From NCBI GenBank assembly GCA_937980205.1, contig CALJKW010000053.1, forward strand, positions 39,959 to 103,958: a stretch of 64,000 nucleotides of DNA, read 5' to 3'. The notes under the pieces were generated by a model that was not told where the DNA came from, searched no databases, and saw nothing but the letters and a program-made list of their open reading frames with translations. The stretch's first letter is position 1, and the number at the start of each line of letters is the position of its first letter. Below, piece after piece: positions 19,611 to 29,030 of the stretch. Origin of the DNA: an uncultured Myxococcales bacterium (lineage in GTDB: Bacteria; Myxococcota; Myxococcia; Myxococcales; Myxococcaceae). A program made the translations under genes and the position numbers.

Positions 19611-19754
19611 ATGCAACGTGATCATCACCACCGCATGGAACAACAGATGGCCGAGCGTACCCGACAGCTCCTCACCTCACCGTGGGCGCTGCTCATGATG
19701 GCGGCGATGTCGGCGGCTGCCGTCACCGGGCTGATGCTGCACCTGATGAGGTGA
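19611..19754 (+). CDS. 47-residue single-helix membrane protein
   Basis: ATG 19611 has a strong purine-rich ribosome site (GAAGAGGGGGG) upstream. The N-terminal 22 residues are charged, with a His cluster (MQRDHHHRMEQQMAERTRQL). One hydrophobic helix, rich in Met and Ala, fills about 24-44, ending HLMR. The good ribosome site, the position 20 bases after the GIY-YIG gene and the clean topology support it as a real small gene. I do not recognise it. Confidence 0.55.
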   Translation: MQRDHHHRMEQQMAERTRQLLTSPWALLMMAAMSAAAVTGLMLHLMR

Positions 19755-19758
19755 GGCT

Positions 19759-20208
19759 TCAGCCGCGCGAGTGACCACCGCGCGACTTCGCGGCGACCTT
19801 CCACGACGACTTCTTCTTCGACTTCGAAGCGAGGGCCTTCTTCGACTTCGAAGGCTCCTTCGCGGCAGGCGCGGACTTCAGCGAGTCCTGCGCCTCGATG
19901 CCCGCGATGAGCCCGCTGGTCGCGGCGACGAGGTCCATCGACGAGATGCGGCCGTCGTCGTTGAGCGGAGCGGTGACGGTCGCCTTCAGCGCGCCGTTCG
20001 CGGCGAAGACCTTGAGCTCGACCTTGTTGCCCTTGATGACCTTCGCGGTGATGGAGGCGTCGGTACCCGAGCCGCACTCCATCGAGATGCAGAGCGTCTC
20101 TTTGAGCTGATCGGCGTAGGCGCCGCCCTTCGGCAGCGAGATGCGCTCACCGACTGCCCACGCGGGGGCTGCGACCAGGGCCATCAGAACGAGGACTGAG
20201 CGAACCAT
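19759..20208 (-). CDS. Small exported protein with Lys-rich tail, unrecognised
   Basis: 149 residues. ATG 20208 is chosen because GGGGAGG lies just before it and a signal peptide follows directly (MVRSVLVLMALVAAPAWAVG). The mature part has a Cys pair (LCISMECGSG), then a beta-rich region of about 70 residues (KVIKGNKVELKVFAANGALK). The tail is Lys/Ser-rich (KSKKALASKSKKKSSW), a kind that often contacts nucleic acid or acidic surface polymers. Two Cys residues four apart could form a disulfide. The gene ends four bases from the end of the convergent 47-residue gene. Confidence 0.78.
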   Translation of the reverse strand: MVRSVLVLMALVAAPAWAVGERISLPKGGAYADQLKETLCISMECGSGTDASITAKVIKGNKVELKVFAANGALKATVTAPLNDDGRISSMDLVAATSGLIAGIEAQDSLKSAPAAKEPSKSKKALASKSKKKSSWKVAAKSRGGHSRG

Positions 20209-20338
20209 GCGCCTCCCCAGTGCAGGGGGCAGGCCCAACCTTCACGGCCAGCGGTTTCCGGCACTTGCGCGTAGGAGGGAAACCCACCTCGTGAGGGGTG
20301 ATCCACCCACTTGGAGCAGCCGTGTGCCGATCACCGGC

Positions 20339-20587
20339 TCAGGCGTAATGAACCGTTCCAAGCGTCCGCAGCACGATGCCGATGAACAGGCCGCCCCAGG
20401 TGCCGGCGACGATGAGGCCCTTCTGGCGATGCTCGAACTGCGCGAAGCCGTAATAGATGGCGAACAGCGGGATGCAGAGCACCATGAAGCCGGTGCCGAG
20501 GCTGCGCTGAAAGGCGTGCCGCAGGGTGAGCACGAAGCACGTGACCGCGAGCAGCAGGAAGCATTGGCCGACGATGGCGAGCAGCAC
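20339..20587 (-). CDS. Small membrane protein (about three helices)
   Basis: 82 residues from GTG 20587. It is almost wholly hydrophobic: helices at about 2-20, 33-48 and 57-76, with a charged break (EHRQKG) before the last. The helix layout is like that of short integral membrane proteins common in myxobacterial genomes. No family is recognised. It is divergent from the 92-residue membrane protein gene, with 20 bases between starts. Confidence 0.65.
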   Translation of the reverse strand: MLLAIVGQCFLLLAVTCFVLTLRHAFQRSLGTGFMVLCIPLFAIYYGFAQFEHRQKGLIVAGTWGGLFIGIVLRTLGTVHYA

Positions 20588-20607
20588 GCGTGTTATCTAG
20601 CGCGGTC

Positions 20608-20886
20608 ATGGCCAGCGTGAAAACCGTGGTGCTGTTCCTGTTGATCGGCGCGGTGCTCGGGGTCGTGGTGGTCGACTTCATCGCTCCGCCGACGATCGCC
20701 TGGGACCACACGCCGGCCTCGGGCTCGGCGCTGTGCAACTGCGGTGAGACCGCCCTCAACGTCGCGAACGCGATGATCAAATGGCAGGCCGTCGGCGCCG
20801 CCGTCGGCGGGCTCTCGTTCCTGGTGCTCGGCGTGCTGTGGGAAGTGCGGCAGCGCAAGAAGACGCCGGCCGCGGCGGCCGCATAA
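20608..20886 (+). CDS. Small two-helix membrane protein
   Basis: 92 residues from ATG 20608. A first helix (about 4-24) is followed by a loop with two close Cys residues (ALCNCGETALNVAN), a second helix (about 58-78) and a basic Ala-rich end. The loop Cys pair may bind metal or form a disulfide outside the membrane. No family recognised. It may be co-transcribed with the zinc-finger membrane protein gene that starts ten bases later. Confidence 0.7.
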   Translation: MASVKTVVLFLLIGAVLGVVVVDFIAPPTIAWDHTPASGSALCNCGETALNVANAMIKWQAVGAAVGGLSFLVLGVLWEVRQRKKTPAAAAA

Positions 20887-20895
20887 AGCAGTCAG

Positions 20896-21369
20896 ATGGT
20901 CCCCGCCGGAGCACGCTGCGCGACGCACGCCCAGGTGGCGGCGGTCGACGTCTGCCAGCGGTGCGGGAGGTTTCTGTGCGGAGACTGCATCGAGCTCGTC
21001 GAGGACGACTCGTTCTGCGCCGACTGCGCCGCGCGCGTGAACGTGCCGGGCTCGAAGCTCGCGAAGGCCGGGCTCGTCGTGACCGGGCTCTCGTGGCTCG
21101 CGTTCGGCGGCTTCGCGTTCGGCTACCGCACGCCGCTGTTCCTCATCGGGCTCGTGCTGGTGCCGGGGCCCGGCGCGCTCGCCGCGCTCACCATCGCGGT
21201 GATGGAGTGGCGGAGGATGAAGGCGGGGCTGAGCGCCGCGCGCGGGAGGCGGTGGGTGGTTGCGACGTTCCTGTTCGCGACGCCGCTGCTGCTGCTGTCG
21301 GTGGCGATGATCGCCTTCGCGGCGTTCGTGTTCTTCGGGCTGATCGCTTCAGAGCGGGTCGAGAGTTGA
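20896..21369 (+). CDS. Membrane protein with N-terminal B-box-like zinc finger
   Basis: 157 residues. Residues about 7-48 hold the metal-ligand series CATH..., CQRC, CGDC and CADC, a B-box-like zinc-binding pattern. Two or three hydrophobic helices follow (about 58-75, 80-105 and 125-150), with a short basic stretch (EWRRMKAGLSAARGRR) between them. The protein at 35931..37007 has the same finger-plus-helices plan. Such proteins are frequent in myxobacteria, and the finger probably binds a partner at the membrane. Role unknown. Confidence 0.8.
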   Translation: MVPAGARCATHAQVAAVDVCQRCGRFLCGDCIELVEDDSFCADCAARVNVPGSKLAKAGLVVTGLSWLAFGGFAFGYRTPLFLIGLVLVPGPGALAALTIAVMEWRRMKAGLSAARGRRWVVATFLFATPLLLLSVAMIAFAAFVFFGLIASERVES

Positions 21370-21516
21370 GAGAGACAAGAAACCGCGCAGGGTGAGCCTG
21401 TCGAACCCTCCGGGCGATCTGGGCAGAGCCTTCTCGAAGGCGATGCTGCGGACCCGTTCGATCGTCGCGGTCCGCTTCGGCCGCGACGGCTCAGGGTGCG
21501 CGCCTTCGTGGTCTCC

Positions 21517-24500
21517 TCAGAAGAAGCCCACCAGCGCGCCGCCGCTCGCGGTCGGAACGAAGCTCACGCGCGGTCCGGTCGCCTGCGTCTCGCCGGGCAT
21601 CAGCACCACGCCGGTGACGACGAGCGCCGCACCCACGATGAGGGCGATGATGGACACCGTCTTCGCGGGGCGGATGAAGCCCTCGACCTCGGCCTGGTAG
21701 TCGGCGCGCGAGCGCAGCACGTCGGGGTTGGTGTCGCCCGCCGACAGCTCGCGCGAGAGCGCAAGCTCCTGCGACACCGCGAGCAGGCCGAGCACGGCGC
21801 CGCCGAGGATCGACGCGGCGCCCGCACCGATGAGCGAGAACTGCATCACCCGCGACGGAGGCGGAGGAATCGGCGTCGCCGTCGCCTCGGCCACCACGTA
21901 CTTGAGCTGCTCGCGCAGCACGCCGAGGTCCTTGCCGATCAGCGTCGAGCGCCCGAGCGGCTGCGCCTTCTGCGAGTCCATCGTCTGAAGGTTGAGCTGG
22001 TACGCGTCGCCGAGCCGCGCCACCGAGCCGTTGAGCACGAAGCGGGCCCCGAGCGCTCCGGCGAGCTCGGTCAGGCAGTTCGTCGCCTCGTCCGAGCAGC
22101 CCATCAGCTCGCGCTGCCGCTCGACGTTGAGCAGGGTCTCGACGTCCTTGCTCGAGATGACCTCGAAGAAGCCGCGCGAGCTCACCTCGGTCGTGACCGC
22201 CTCGGTGAGCGCCGAGCCGATGCCGGCCTCGACGCCGCCGGCGGTGGCGAGCTGCAGCACGATGAGCTTCGGCTTCTTCGCCGGCGCGGGCTCGGCCGCC
22301 GAAGCAGAGCCCGCGGCGAGCAGCAGCAGGAGCGCGCCGACTGCCGCCTCACCCCGGCCCGCTCTCCTGCGCCGCAGCAAGGCGACGACCGCGAGCAGCA
22401 GCGCGCCCGCTGGCGACGCGGCACAGCCACAGGCCGAGCCGGTCACCATGCCGTTGTTGCCCGCATCCGGCGCGCTCGCGACGTCGATGAAGAACGCGCA
22501 GGTGTCGACGTTGCCGGCGGCGTCGATGGCGACGACGGACACTGCGTTGCGGCCCGGCGGGAAGACCGTGCCCGACGGAGCGCTCGAGGTGACCATCGGC
22601 ATCGGGTCGACGTCGTCGGTCGCGCTGGCCGAATACGTCACCGCGGTGCCGAACGGCACGCTCTGACTCATCGGGCACATCGCCACCGGCGCGCGGTCGT
22701 CACGCACCTCGACCGCGAACGTGCAGTCGCTGGTGTGGCCGACGTGGTCGGTGGCCGTCGCGGTCACCACCGTGCGCCCGAGCGGGAACGACGAGCCGCT
22801 CGCGTGGCTCAGGCTCACCGCCGGCGCGGGGTCGATCTGATCGACCGCCAGAGGCGGCGGGAACGTCACCACCGTGCCCATGGTGCCGGTCGCGGGGGCC
22901 ACCACCGTCCCCGGACACGAGATGCGCGGGGCCGTCGCGTCGCGACGGACGCTCACGCTCGTGCTCGTCTCTCCGCCCGAGGTGCGCGCGCTGCACGGCA
23001 GCACGGTGTCGGGCCCGTCCTGCGTGACGAGGGTGCTGCCGATGAAGCCGCCGTCGATCTCCGTGCGGCTGGTGCCGCAGCCGCTGCTCGCGAGGATCGG
23101 CGCGTCGGGGTCGGTGACGCGGAAGCTGACGGCGACGTCGCTCACGTACCAGCCGCCGTCTCCGCCGGTCTGGCCGGTGACCTGCGGCACGATGCTCGGC
23201 GGCGCTTCGGAGAGCGCCAGCACGTACGGCTCCTGGTCTCCGAGCGCGTCCATCGCGCGGAAGATGAGCCAGCCGTACGCCGAGGTCAGCCGCACCGGCC
23301 CCGACGACGAGGGGCCGGGCACGAGATCCGCCACCATGCGCGTGCCCGCGGCGGTGCCGTCGGTGACCCACAGCTCGCGGCCGTGCTCGCGATCCGACGC
23401 GACGAAGAACGTGCGGCGCCCCGCCGCGACGAACTCGTCGGGTGAGCTGCCCTCGGGCCCGGGGATGATGTCGGCCACGCGCTGCGCGGTCGTGCCGTCG
23501 GAGAACCAGGGCTCGGGCCCCGTCTCGGGGGTCGACACTTCGAAGAAGACCCCGCCGACGCCCGGCTGCGGGAAGACGCTGACGTCGAAGCCCGCGATGC
23601 GCGTCGCGCCCGGCGCCGCCGGGCTCGCGACGAAGAGCCCGCGGCCGCCGTCCACCTCGTCGCCGACGAAGAAGAGCCGGTCTCCCTCCACCGCGAAGTT
23701 GCGCGGGTTGCCCGACTGCGAGCCCGGGAGCACGTCGGCCCACTCGCGCGTGCCCGCGACCGTGCCGTCGGTCGACCAGAGCTCGCAGCCGCTGTTCACC
23801 GAGCACATGTCGGCGAACACGCGCGGCCCCACGGCGCGCAGCCACAGCGCCCAGTCGTCGGCGAGGCGCGTGGCGCCGTTCGCCGTGTAGCCGTACAGGT
23901 AGCGGCCGGCGGGGATCTCGGCGACGGTGATGACTCCGCCGTCGGGGAGCGCGACGGGCTCCGCGTTGAACAGATCGACGACGCTGTTCGCCGCGCCGGG
24001 GTTCAGGTCACCGAGCATCACCGTGCCGGCGGTGGTGCCGTCGGTGACCCACATCTCGTAGCCCTCGCCCGCGGTCGCCGCGGCGAAGAACATGCGGTGG
24101 CCGGCGGTCACCGAGCGCCACGGGTCCGAGCTCGAGAACCCGATGCGGATGTCCTTCACCAGCGTGATGTCCGAGTCGTCGAGGCTCGTGGAGTAGAGCT
24201 CGATGCCGGTCGTGTCGTCGTCGGCGCCGATCATCAGCCGGCCGCCCGCCTGGCCGAGAATCGAGTACACGCCGTCGGGCGAGCCGGCGTTGAGGTCCGC
24301 CACGCGCGCGAGGCCGCCGTCGAGCGCCTCGAAGCGGTAGAGCTCGTAGCCGACGGCGGTGCTGTCCGCGCCGAAGGCGATGCGCGTGGCGAACGGCGTG
24401 AAGACCGCGGGCACGGACGACTCGGTGCCGCGCCGCGAGATCTGCTGCACCTCACGCGTGCCCGCCGCCGTGCCGTCGGTGAACCACGGGTTCGCGACGA

Positions 24501-25722
24501 ACGACACCGAGCGCGAGAAGAGCCAACCGCTGCCGAACGCCGCGACCCTCGACGCAGAGGCGCCAGCGCCCAGCCCCGGCACGAGCTGCGTGCCCGCCGG
24601 AGTGCCGTCGGTCAGCCAGAGCGGGCCGTTGTTCGACGTCGTGAACACGGCGCGCGTCCCGTTCACGGTGAACTCGTCGGGGTTCGAGCTGCCCACGCCC
24701 GGGTTGACGTCGGCGAGCCGCCAGGCTCCACCGTCGAAGCCGTCGGTGAACCAGGGCTCGGCGCCGGAGACGCCGTCGTTCGCGAGGAAGAGGACGCCCG
24801 TACCGAACGACGCGAGCCGGCGCACGTCGGCGGTGGCCGCGCCCGGGGCCACCTCGACGTGCACCCGGTAGTCGCCGGGCGAGCCCGCGGTGCACATCAG
24901 CTCGGCGCCGGTGCTCGGATAGCTGCCGCGGAAGCACGCGAGCGGCCCGGTGGCGATGACGGGGCCGCCGACGGTGCCGCCGTCGAAGCGGCCCAGCGGC
25001 TGCGAGCCCGCGGGCGTGCCGTCCGAGCGCACCACCTGCAGCACGCCGCCGATGCGACCCCACGAGTAGCCGGCGTCTCCGATGCGCGCGAGCTGCGTGA
25101 ACCCGAAGTCGGAGACCATGCCCGGCACCAGCACCACGGTGCCTGCCGGCGTGCCGTCGGTCGCGTAGAGCGAGTACGTCGAGGTGCCGGACGGCGCGGC
25201 GATGAGGAGCATGACGCCGTTGACCACGCCGAGGAACTCGTCGACGAACAGCGCGGCGACGAGGCTGCCACCTTCTCCGGACGCGTCCGTGCGGAACAGC
25301 GCGCGCGCGCCGAGGTCGTCGTGCACCGCGAGCAGCACGGTTCCGTCGGGCAGCACCGCGGCGTCGTCGACGAGCTTCGTCGCGCAGCACCGCACCCGCG
25401 TGCCGCCCGCGGTGCCGTCGCTCACGTAGAGGTCGTCGCTGTGCACGAACGCCACCACGCCCGCATCGACGACGAGGATGGGGTTCTTCTCGATCGAGCC
25501 GCCCGGCGCGATGTCGCGGACCAGGTGCGTGCCGGCGTCGGTGCCGTCGGTCACCCACAGCTCGGTGCTGTCGTTCGACTGGTTCGCGTAGAAGAACGCG
25601 ATCGGCCCGGCCGCCTTGAAGTTGTCCGGCGCCGAGTTGCTCTCGCTCGCCGGAGCGGTCTCGATGTCCGCGAGGCGGTACGGGGTCTGGCCGAGCACGA
25701 GCAGCAGCGCGAGGACCGTCAC
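21517..25722 (-). CDS. Giant surface protein: ELWxTDGT repeats, HYR domains, internal MYXO-CTERM, then a TolB/FlgO-like domain in the same frame
   Basis: 1401 residues from GTG 25722, inside the GTGA that ends the upstream lipoprotein gene. A short signal (TVLALLLVLGQTPYR) is followed by a dozen ELWVTDGTxAGT-type repeats (about 30-800), which probably form beta-propellers. Two HYR-like domains follow (about 900-1090; ISCPG..., VAMCPMSQSVPFGT...). At 1098-1100 the sequence reads CGC, then a hydrophobic helix and RRRR, a typical MYXO-CTERM end. The frame does not stop: a second signal-like helix (GALLLLLAAGSASA) and a 255-residue domain follow, related to the whole of 2407..3429. It is either a genuine fusion or two genes joined in frame by loss of a stop. 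No in-frame ATG or GTG marks a separate second start at the junction. Confidence 0.85.
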   Translation of the reverse strand: MTVLALLLVLGQTPYRLADIETAPASESNSAPDNFKAAGPIAFFYANQSNDSTELWVTDGTDAGTHLVRDIAPGGSIEKNPILVVDAGVVAFVHSDDLYVSDGTAGGTRVRCCATKLVDDAAVLPDGTVLLAVHDDLGARALFRTDASGEGGSLVAALFVDEFLGVVNGVMLLIAAPSGTSTYSLYATDGTPAGTVVLVPGMVSDFGFTQLARIGDAGYSWGRIGGVLQVVRSDGTPAGSQPLGRFDGGTVGGPVIATGPLACFRGSYPSTGAELMCTAGSPGDYRVHVEVAPGAATADVRRLASFGTGVLFLANDGVSGAEPWFTDGFDGGAWRLADVNPGVGSSNPDEFTVNGTRAVFTTSNNGPLWLTDGTPAGTQLVPGLGAGASASRVAAFGSGWLFSRSVSFVANPWFTDGTAAGTREVQQISRRGTESSVPAVFTPFATRIAFGADSTAVGYELYRFEALDGGLARVADLNAGSPDGVYSILGQAGGRLMIGADDDTTGIELYSTSLDDSDITLVKDIRIGFSSSDPWRSVTAGHRMFFAAATAGEGYEMWVTDGTTAGTVMLGDLNPGAANSVVDLFNAEPVALPDGGVITVAEIPAGRYLYGYTANGATRLADDWALWLRAVGPRVFADMCSVNSGCELWSTDGTVAGTREWADVLPGSQSGNPRNFAVEGDRLFFVGDEVDGGRGLFVASPAAPGATRIAGFDVSVFPQPGVGGVFFEVSTPETGPEPWFSDGTTAQRVADIIPGPEGSSPDEFVAAGRRTFFVASDREHGRELWVTDGTAAGTRMVADLVPGPSSSGPVRLTSAYGWLIFRAMDALGDQEPYVLALSEAPPSIVPQVTGQTGGDGGWYVSDVAVSFRVTDPDAPILASSGCGTSRTEIDGGFIGSTLVTQDGPDTVLPCSARTSGGETSTSVSVRRDATAPRISCPGTVVAPATGTMGTVVTFPPPLAVDQIDPAPAVSLSHASGSSFPLGRTVVTATATDHVGHTSDCTFAVEVRDDRAPVAMCPMSQSVPFGTAVTYSASATDDVDPMPMVTSSAPSGTVFPPGRNAVSVVAIDAAGNVDTCAFFIDVASAPDAGNNGMVTGSACGCAASPAGALLLAVVALLRRRRAGRGEAAVGALLLLLAAGSASAAEPAPAKKPKLIVLQLATAGGVEAGIGSALTEAVTTEVSSRGFFEVISSKDVETLLNVERQRELMGCSDEATNCLTELAGALGARFVLNGSVARLGDAYQLNLQTMDSQKAQPLGRSTLIGKDLGVLREQLKYVVAEATATPIPPPPSRVMQFSLIGAGAASILGGAVLGLLAVSQELALSRELSAGDTNPDVLRSRADYQAEVEGFIRPAKTVSIIALIVGAALVVTGVVLMPGETQATGPRVSFVPTASGGALVGFF

Positions 25723-28172
25723 AGGCACACCAACCCTTCGAGGCGAACGACGCGGCCGTCGTCGAAGAACACGAACGCGCCGTCTTCCGTCGCGTGCAGC
25801 CTGGCGGGAGCGCCCCGGCCCGCGGGCAACGAGATGGGCTGCCACGTCCCGACGCTGGACGTGCCGTCGGCGACGAGGCGGAACGCGCGCGTCTTGCCGA
25901 CGCTCAGCACCTGGCCGCAGACGTCGGCGAAGTCGGCGGCGGGCTGGTCTTCCACCGGCAGCGAGGGAGCGATCTCGACCCGGCCCGGCAGCGAGAAGAT
26001 GCGGCCGTCGGTGTACGCGACGCGGCCGCGCGGCCCGTCGTGGAAGACGGTGAGCGGGTCTCCCGGCGGCAGCGAGAGCTCGTCGGTCTTCCACACCGTG
26101 GGGCTGTCGGCGAAGAAGCGGTGCAAGCGTCCGGCGCTGAGCAGCCAACCTTCGACGTAGCGGGTCTGGCCATCGCGCGGCAGCACGGTGAGCGCGGTGA
26201 TCTCGCTGCGGTTGAGCGGCACCAGCCGCACGCGCAGCACCGGCGCGGTCGAGAGGTCGACCTCGGCCGACGGCTCGAGCTCGGTCGCGAGCAGCGCGTC
26301 GAACGCGCTGACCACGAGCACCGTGCCGCCGTCGGCGCGCGAGGCGGACGCCGCGTGGTACGGCGGCTTGAACGTCTCGCTCGTGGTGAAGCTGGCGAGC
26401 AGCCGCTTGCTGCCGTCGGGCTCCAGCGCCACGACGGTCGGAGGCAGCAGCGAGCCACCGTCGACGGCGTCGCGCACCGCCCAGCGTCCGGCGCCTTCGA
26501 CCGCGGCGAGCAGGTCGGTGCCTCCGGTGCGCGAGACGAGCCCCTGGCCCTCGCGGAGCTCGAACAGCTGCGGCGCGAGCAGCTCGACGGTGCCCGTCGG
26601 CAGCACCACCGGCACCGCCGCGGCGCCGACGGTGAGCGTCTGCGGGTCGCCGAGCACGAGCGAAGGCGTGCGGTCGAGGAAGCGCGCCTCGCGCGAAAAG
26701 CCCGCCCCGGTCGCGAGCCAGAGCTGGCCCGACGCGCCGCCCGAGGCCGACGCCGACGGGCCGCCGGTGGCGACCACCTGCGGCAGCGGAGCGGAGGCCG
26801 TCACGCGCTCGGGCGAGCAGCCGTTCTCGTCGAGCGTGGCCGCCCAGACGGACAGGGCGCCGCTCGCGCCGCGGCACCGCAGCTCGAGCGCGAACCGCGC
26901 TGTGTCGATGGCTGCGGCGGTGAACGACTCGAGCGTCTCACCCGAGCACGCGCGACAGGTATACGGCGAGCCGGGCTCGATGCCGTCGAAGCGCAGCAGC
27001 GCGCACAGACCGCCGCTGCTGGCCAGCCCGCCGAACACGACCGCGCGGTCATCGCCGTCCTGGCCGCGCGAGATGCCGGTCAGCACCGGGGTGCCGCTCG
27101 CCCACCCCAGCCAGCGCAGCGCGCCGATGGAGTTGGGGCCGGGCGGATTGCCGGGGCACGAGACACCAGGCACCCCCGCGGCGGCCCAGGCTTCGTCGGC
27201 CGGAGCGCTCGCGGCCCCGGCGTCGGGGGCGGTGGCGGGGACTTCGGCGATGAACAGGCCCGAGGGGGTGGATGCGACGAGCGCGGTGCCTCCGTCGGCG
27301 AGGGAGGTGGGGAGCACGTCGTCGATCTGCTGCTCGACTCCCGAGGGTGCCACGCGCCGGGCGACGCTCACGCGCCCGTCGGGAGTGAGCACCACGTAGC
27401 GCGAGCTCGAGCGCGCCACGACCGACGTGTCGGGCGAGCGCCCGCTGCGCACCGCGGTCGCGGCGAAGTCGAGCTTGATGCCTTCGCAGCCTCCGAGCGC
27501 GGCGTCGTCGACTCCGAAGCGGCACAGCTGGCCGCCCGCGCCGAGCACCCACGTGGCGCGCGCGGTGTCGGCGAGCCCCACCGCGGGCCGCGTCATCGGC
27601 GCGGCCGTGCCCACCGCAGAGAAGACGGTGTCGAGGCCGGTGCCCGCGTCGCAGTCGGGCGTGCCGCCGTCGGAGGCGGCGAGCAGGCGCCCGAACGGGT
27701 ACTGCGTGCTGCGGACGGTGCCGGCGTCGTTCACGAACGCGAGCGAGATCGCGGGCACGGGAGCGCCGCACACCTGCGAGACCGAGAACGAGGCGGTCGC
27801 GACCTGATCAGCGGCGGCGAGGTTCACGCGCGGAGAGACGACGCTCGCGCGCAGGGCCCCGGCGAAGGCGTTGGCCCTCAGCGCCTCGGCGGCGACGTCG
27901 ACGCACTTCTTCTCGGGGCCGCAGCGCCACCGCGCCTCGCAGTCGTCGTCGGTGCGGCAGTCGTACGGGGCGGGCTTGCCGATCGGGTGGCAGCGCTCGT
28001 TCAAGCCGCAGCGCCAGCCGAGGCCGCACTGCGGGTCTTCGACGTCGATGGGGGTCGCGGCGTCGGGCGCGCAGAAGTACGGCCGCGACCGCTGCCAGTC
28101 GGCACACGAGACGCAGCCCTGTGCGAACGCGCAGGCCAGAACGAGGACCGCGAAGCTTTGAACCCTCCGCAC
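25719..28172 (-). CDS. Large secreted lipoprotein, paralog of the one at the left window edge
   Basis: 817 residues from GTG 28172. Signal peptide with lipobox FAQGC. A Cys-rich N-terminal region (about 20-95) contains GWRCGLNERC, CRTDDDCEARWRCG and KKCVD, matching the paralog at 1..2410. The rest is long, beta-rich and Asp/Gly-rich, and probably propeller-like, ending in FADSPTVWKTDEL, GRVAYTDGRIFSLPG and GAFVFFDDGRVVRLEGL. It has no catalytic motif I can recognise. Its stop overlaps the start of the ELWxTDGT gene, so the two are likely co-translated and may work together at the cell surface. Confidence 0.88.
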   Translation of the reverse strand: MRRVQSFAVLVLACAFAQGCVSCADWQRSRPYFCAPDAATPIDVEDPQCGLGWRCGLNERCHPIGKPAPYDCRTDDDCEARWRCGPEKKCVDVAAEALRANAFAGALRASVVSPRVNLAAADQVATASFSVSQVCGAPVPAISLAFVNDAGTVRSTQYPFGRLLAASDGGTPDCDAGTGLDTVFSAVGTAAPMTRPAVGLADTARATWVLGAGGQLCRFGVDDAALGGCEGIKLDFAATAVRSGRSPDTSVVARSSSRYVVLTPDGRVSVARRVAPSGVEQQIDDVLPTSLADGGTALVASTPSGLFIAEVPATAPDAGAASAPADEAWAAAGVPGVSCPGNPPGPNSIGALRWLGWASGTPVLTGISRGQDGDDRAVVFGGLASSGGLCALLRFDGIEPGSPYTCRACSGETLESFTAAAIDTARFALELRCRGASGALSVWAATLDENGCSPERVTASAPLPQVVATGGPSASASGGASGQLWLATGAGFSREARFLDRTPSLVLGDPQTLTVGAAAVPVVLPTGTVELLAPQLFELREGQGLVSRTGGTDLLAAVEGAGRWAVRDAVDGGSLLPPTVVALEPDGSKRLLASFTTSETFKPPYHAASASRADGGTVLVVSAFDALLATELEPSAEVDLSTAPVLRVRLVPLNRSEITALTVLPRDGQTRYVEGWLLSAGRLHRFFADSPTVWKTDELSLPPGDPLTVFHDGPRGRVAYTDGRIFSLPGRVEIAPSLPVEDQPAADFADVCGQVLSVGKTRAFRLVADGTSSVGTWQPISLPAGRGAPARLHATEDGAFVFFDDGRVVRLEGLVCL

Positions 28173-28201
28173 GAAGGCCCCCGATGCTACCCTGCTTCGC
28201 C

Positions 28202-28624
28202 GTGAACGTACGCGACGTCGTCGACTTCATGCGCACACAGAAACACGGGGTGGTCGCCACGGTGACCGACAGCGGGGAGCCGCAGGCCGCCGTCGTCGGC
28301 TACGCGGTGTCCGACGCGCTGGAGCTCGTGTTCGACACGCTCGGAGACACGCGAAAGGCCGGCAACCTGCGCAAGCGGCCGCGGCTCGCGCTCACGATGT
28401 GGGACGAGCCGAAGGCGCGCACGGTGCAGTACGAGGGCGTGGCCGACGAGCCGAAGGGCAAAGAGCTCGAGCGGTGCAAGGAGCTCTACTTCGCGAGCTT
28501 CCCCGACGGCCGCGAGCGCGAGCAGTGGCCGGGCATCACCTGGTTCCGCGTGAAGCCGCGCTGGGTGCGGCACTCCGACTTCAGCGGCGAGGTGCCGGTG
28601 CTCTCGATGGTGGAGCTGCCGTGA
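28202..28624 (+). CDS. Pyridoxamine 5'-phosphate oxidase-family (FMN-binding split barrel) protein
   Basis: 140 residues from GTG 28202; ATG 28184 is an alternative six codons upstream. It has the family's opening helix and first strands (VVDFMRTQKHGVVATVTDSG, PQAAVVGYAVSDALELVFDT) and the phosphate-contact style segment DTRKAGNLRKRPRLALTMWD. Its length fits the small split-barrel oxidoreductases that bind FMN, F420 or haem. The substrate cannot be read off. It is divergent from the big lipoprotein gene, with 29 bases between starts, and overlaps the next gene by four bases (GTGA). Confidence 0.85.
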   Translation: MNVRDVVDFMRTQKHGVVATVTDSGEPQAAVVGYAVSDALELVFDTLGDTRKAGNLRKRPRLALTMWDEPKARTVQYEGVADEPKGKELERCKELYFASFPDGREREQWPGITWFRVKPRWVRHSDFSGEVPVLSMVELP

Positions 28625-29019
28625 GCCCGTCGAAGAGCCAGACCGGCGACAGCGGCCGCATCATCACGTCGAAGACCGGCGGCGGCGGCGACACGTCGAA
28701 GACGCAGAAGAGCGAGAACCCGGCGGACGACGCCGACCCGCGGCGCGTCTTCTACAACTCGCTGATGAAGCTGCAGGCGAAGGTGCCGGTGCGCACGCTG
28801 ATGCGGAAGATTCCGGAAGGGCGGCCGATGGAGATCGCGCTCTCCTCCACGCGCCCGGACCTGATGCTGCTGCTCACGCCGTCGGGCTTTCAGTTGCGGC
28901 TCGGCCGCGAGCTGGTCGGCTTCTTCGAGCTGCCGATGTTCAAAGCGCCGCGCGAGGGCCTCGAGGGGTTCGACTACGAGGCGATTCACCAGGTGGTGAT
29001 GAAGCGCGCCGCTCAGTAG
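28621..29019 (+). CDS. Unrecognised small soluble protein
   Basis: 132 residues from GTG 28621, overlapping the previous stop by four bases. The first 40 residues are Ser/Thr/Gly/Lys-rich and look disordered. The rest is compact alpha/beta (FYNSLMKLQAKVPVRTLMRK, LMLLLTPSGFQLRLGRELVG), with no signal peptide and no family I recognise. Tight coupling to the split-barrel protein, and the Hpt-REC-REC gene 11 bases downstream, suggest one transcription unit. Confidence 0.75.
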   Translation: MSPSKSQTGDSGRIITSKTGGGGDTSKTQKSENPADDADPRRVFYNSLMKLQAKVPVRTLMRKIPEGRPMEIALSSTRPDLMLLLTPSGFQLRLGRELVGFFELPMFKAPREGLEGFDYEAIHQVVMKRAAQ

Positions 29020-29030
29020 GCTGGGCCGCC

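Noticed and set aside
22340..22360. A sequencing frameshift as the cause of the MYXO-CTERM/second-domain fusion
   Set aside because: The upstream and downstream parts are in the same frame already. Restoring a GTGA gene overlap would need two compensating indels, so a single error cannot explain it. Kept as a finding rather than called broken.
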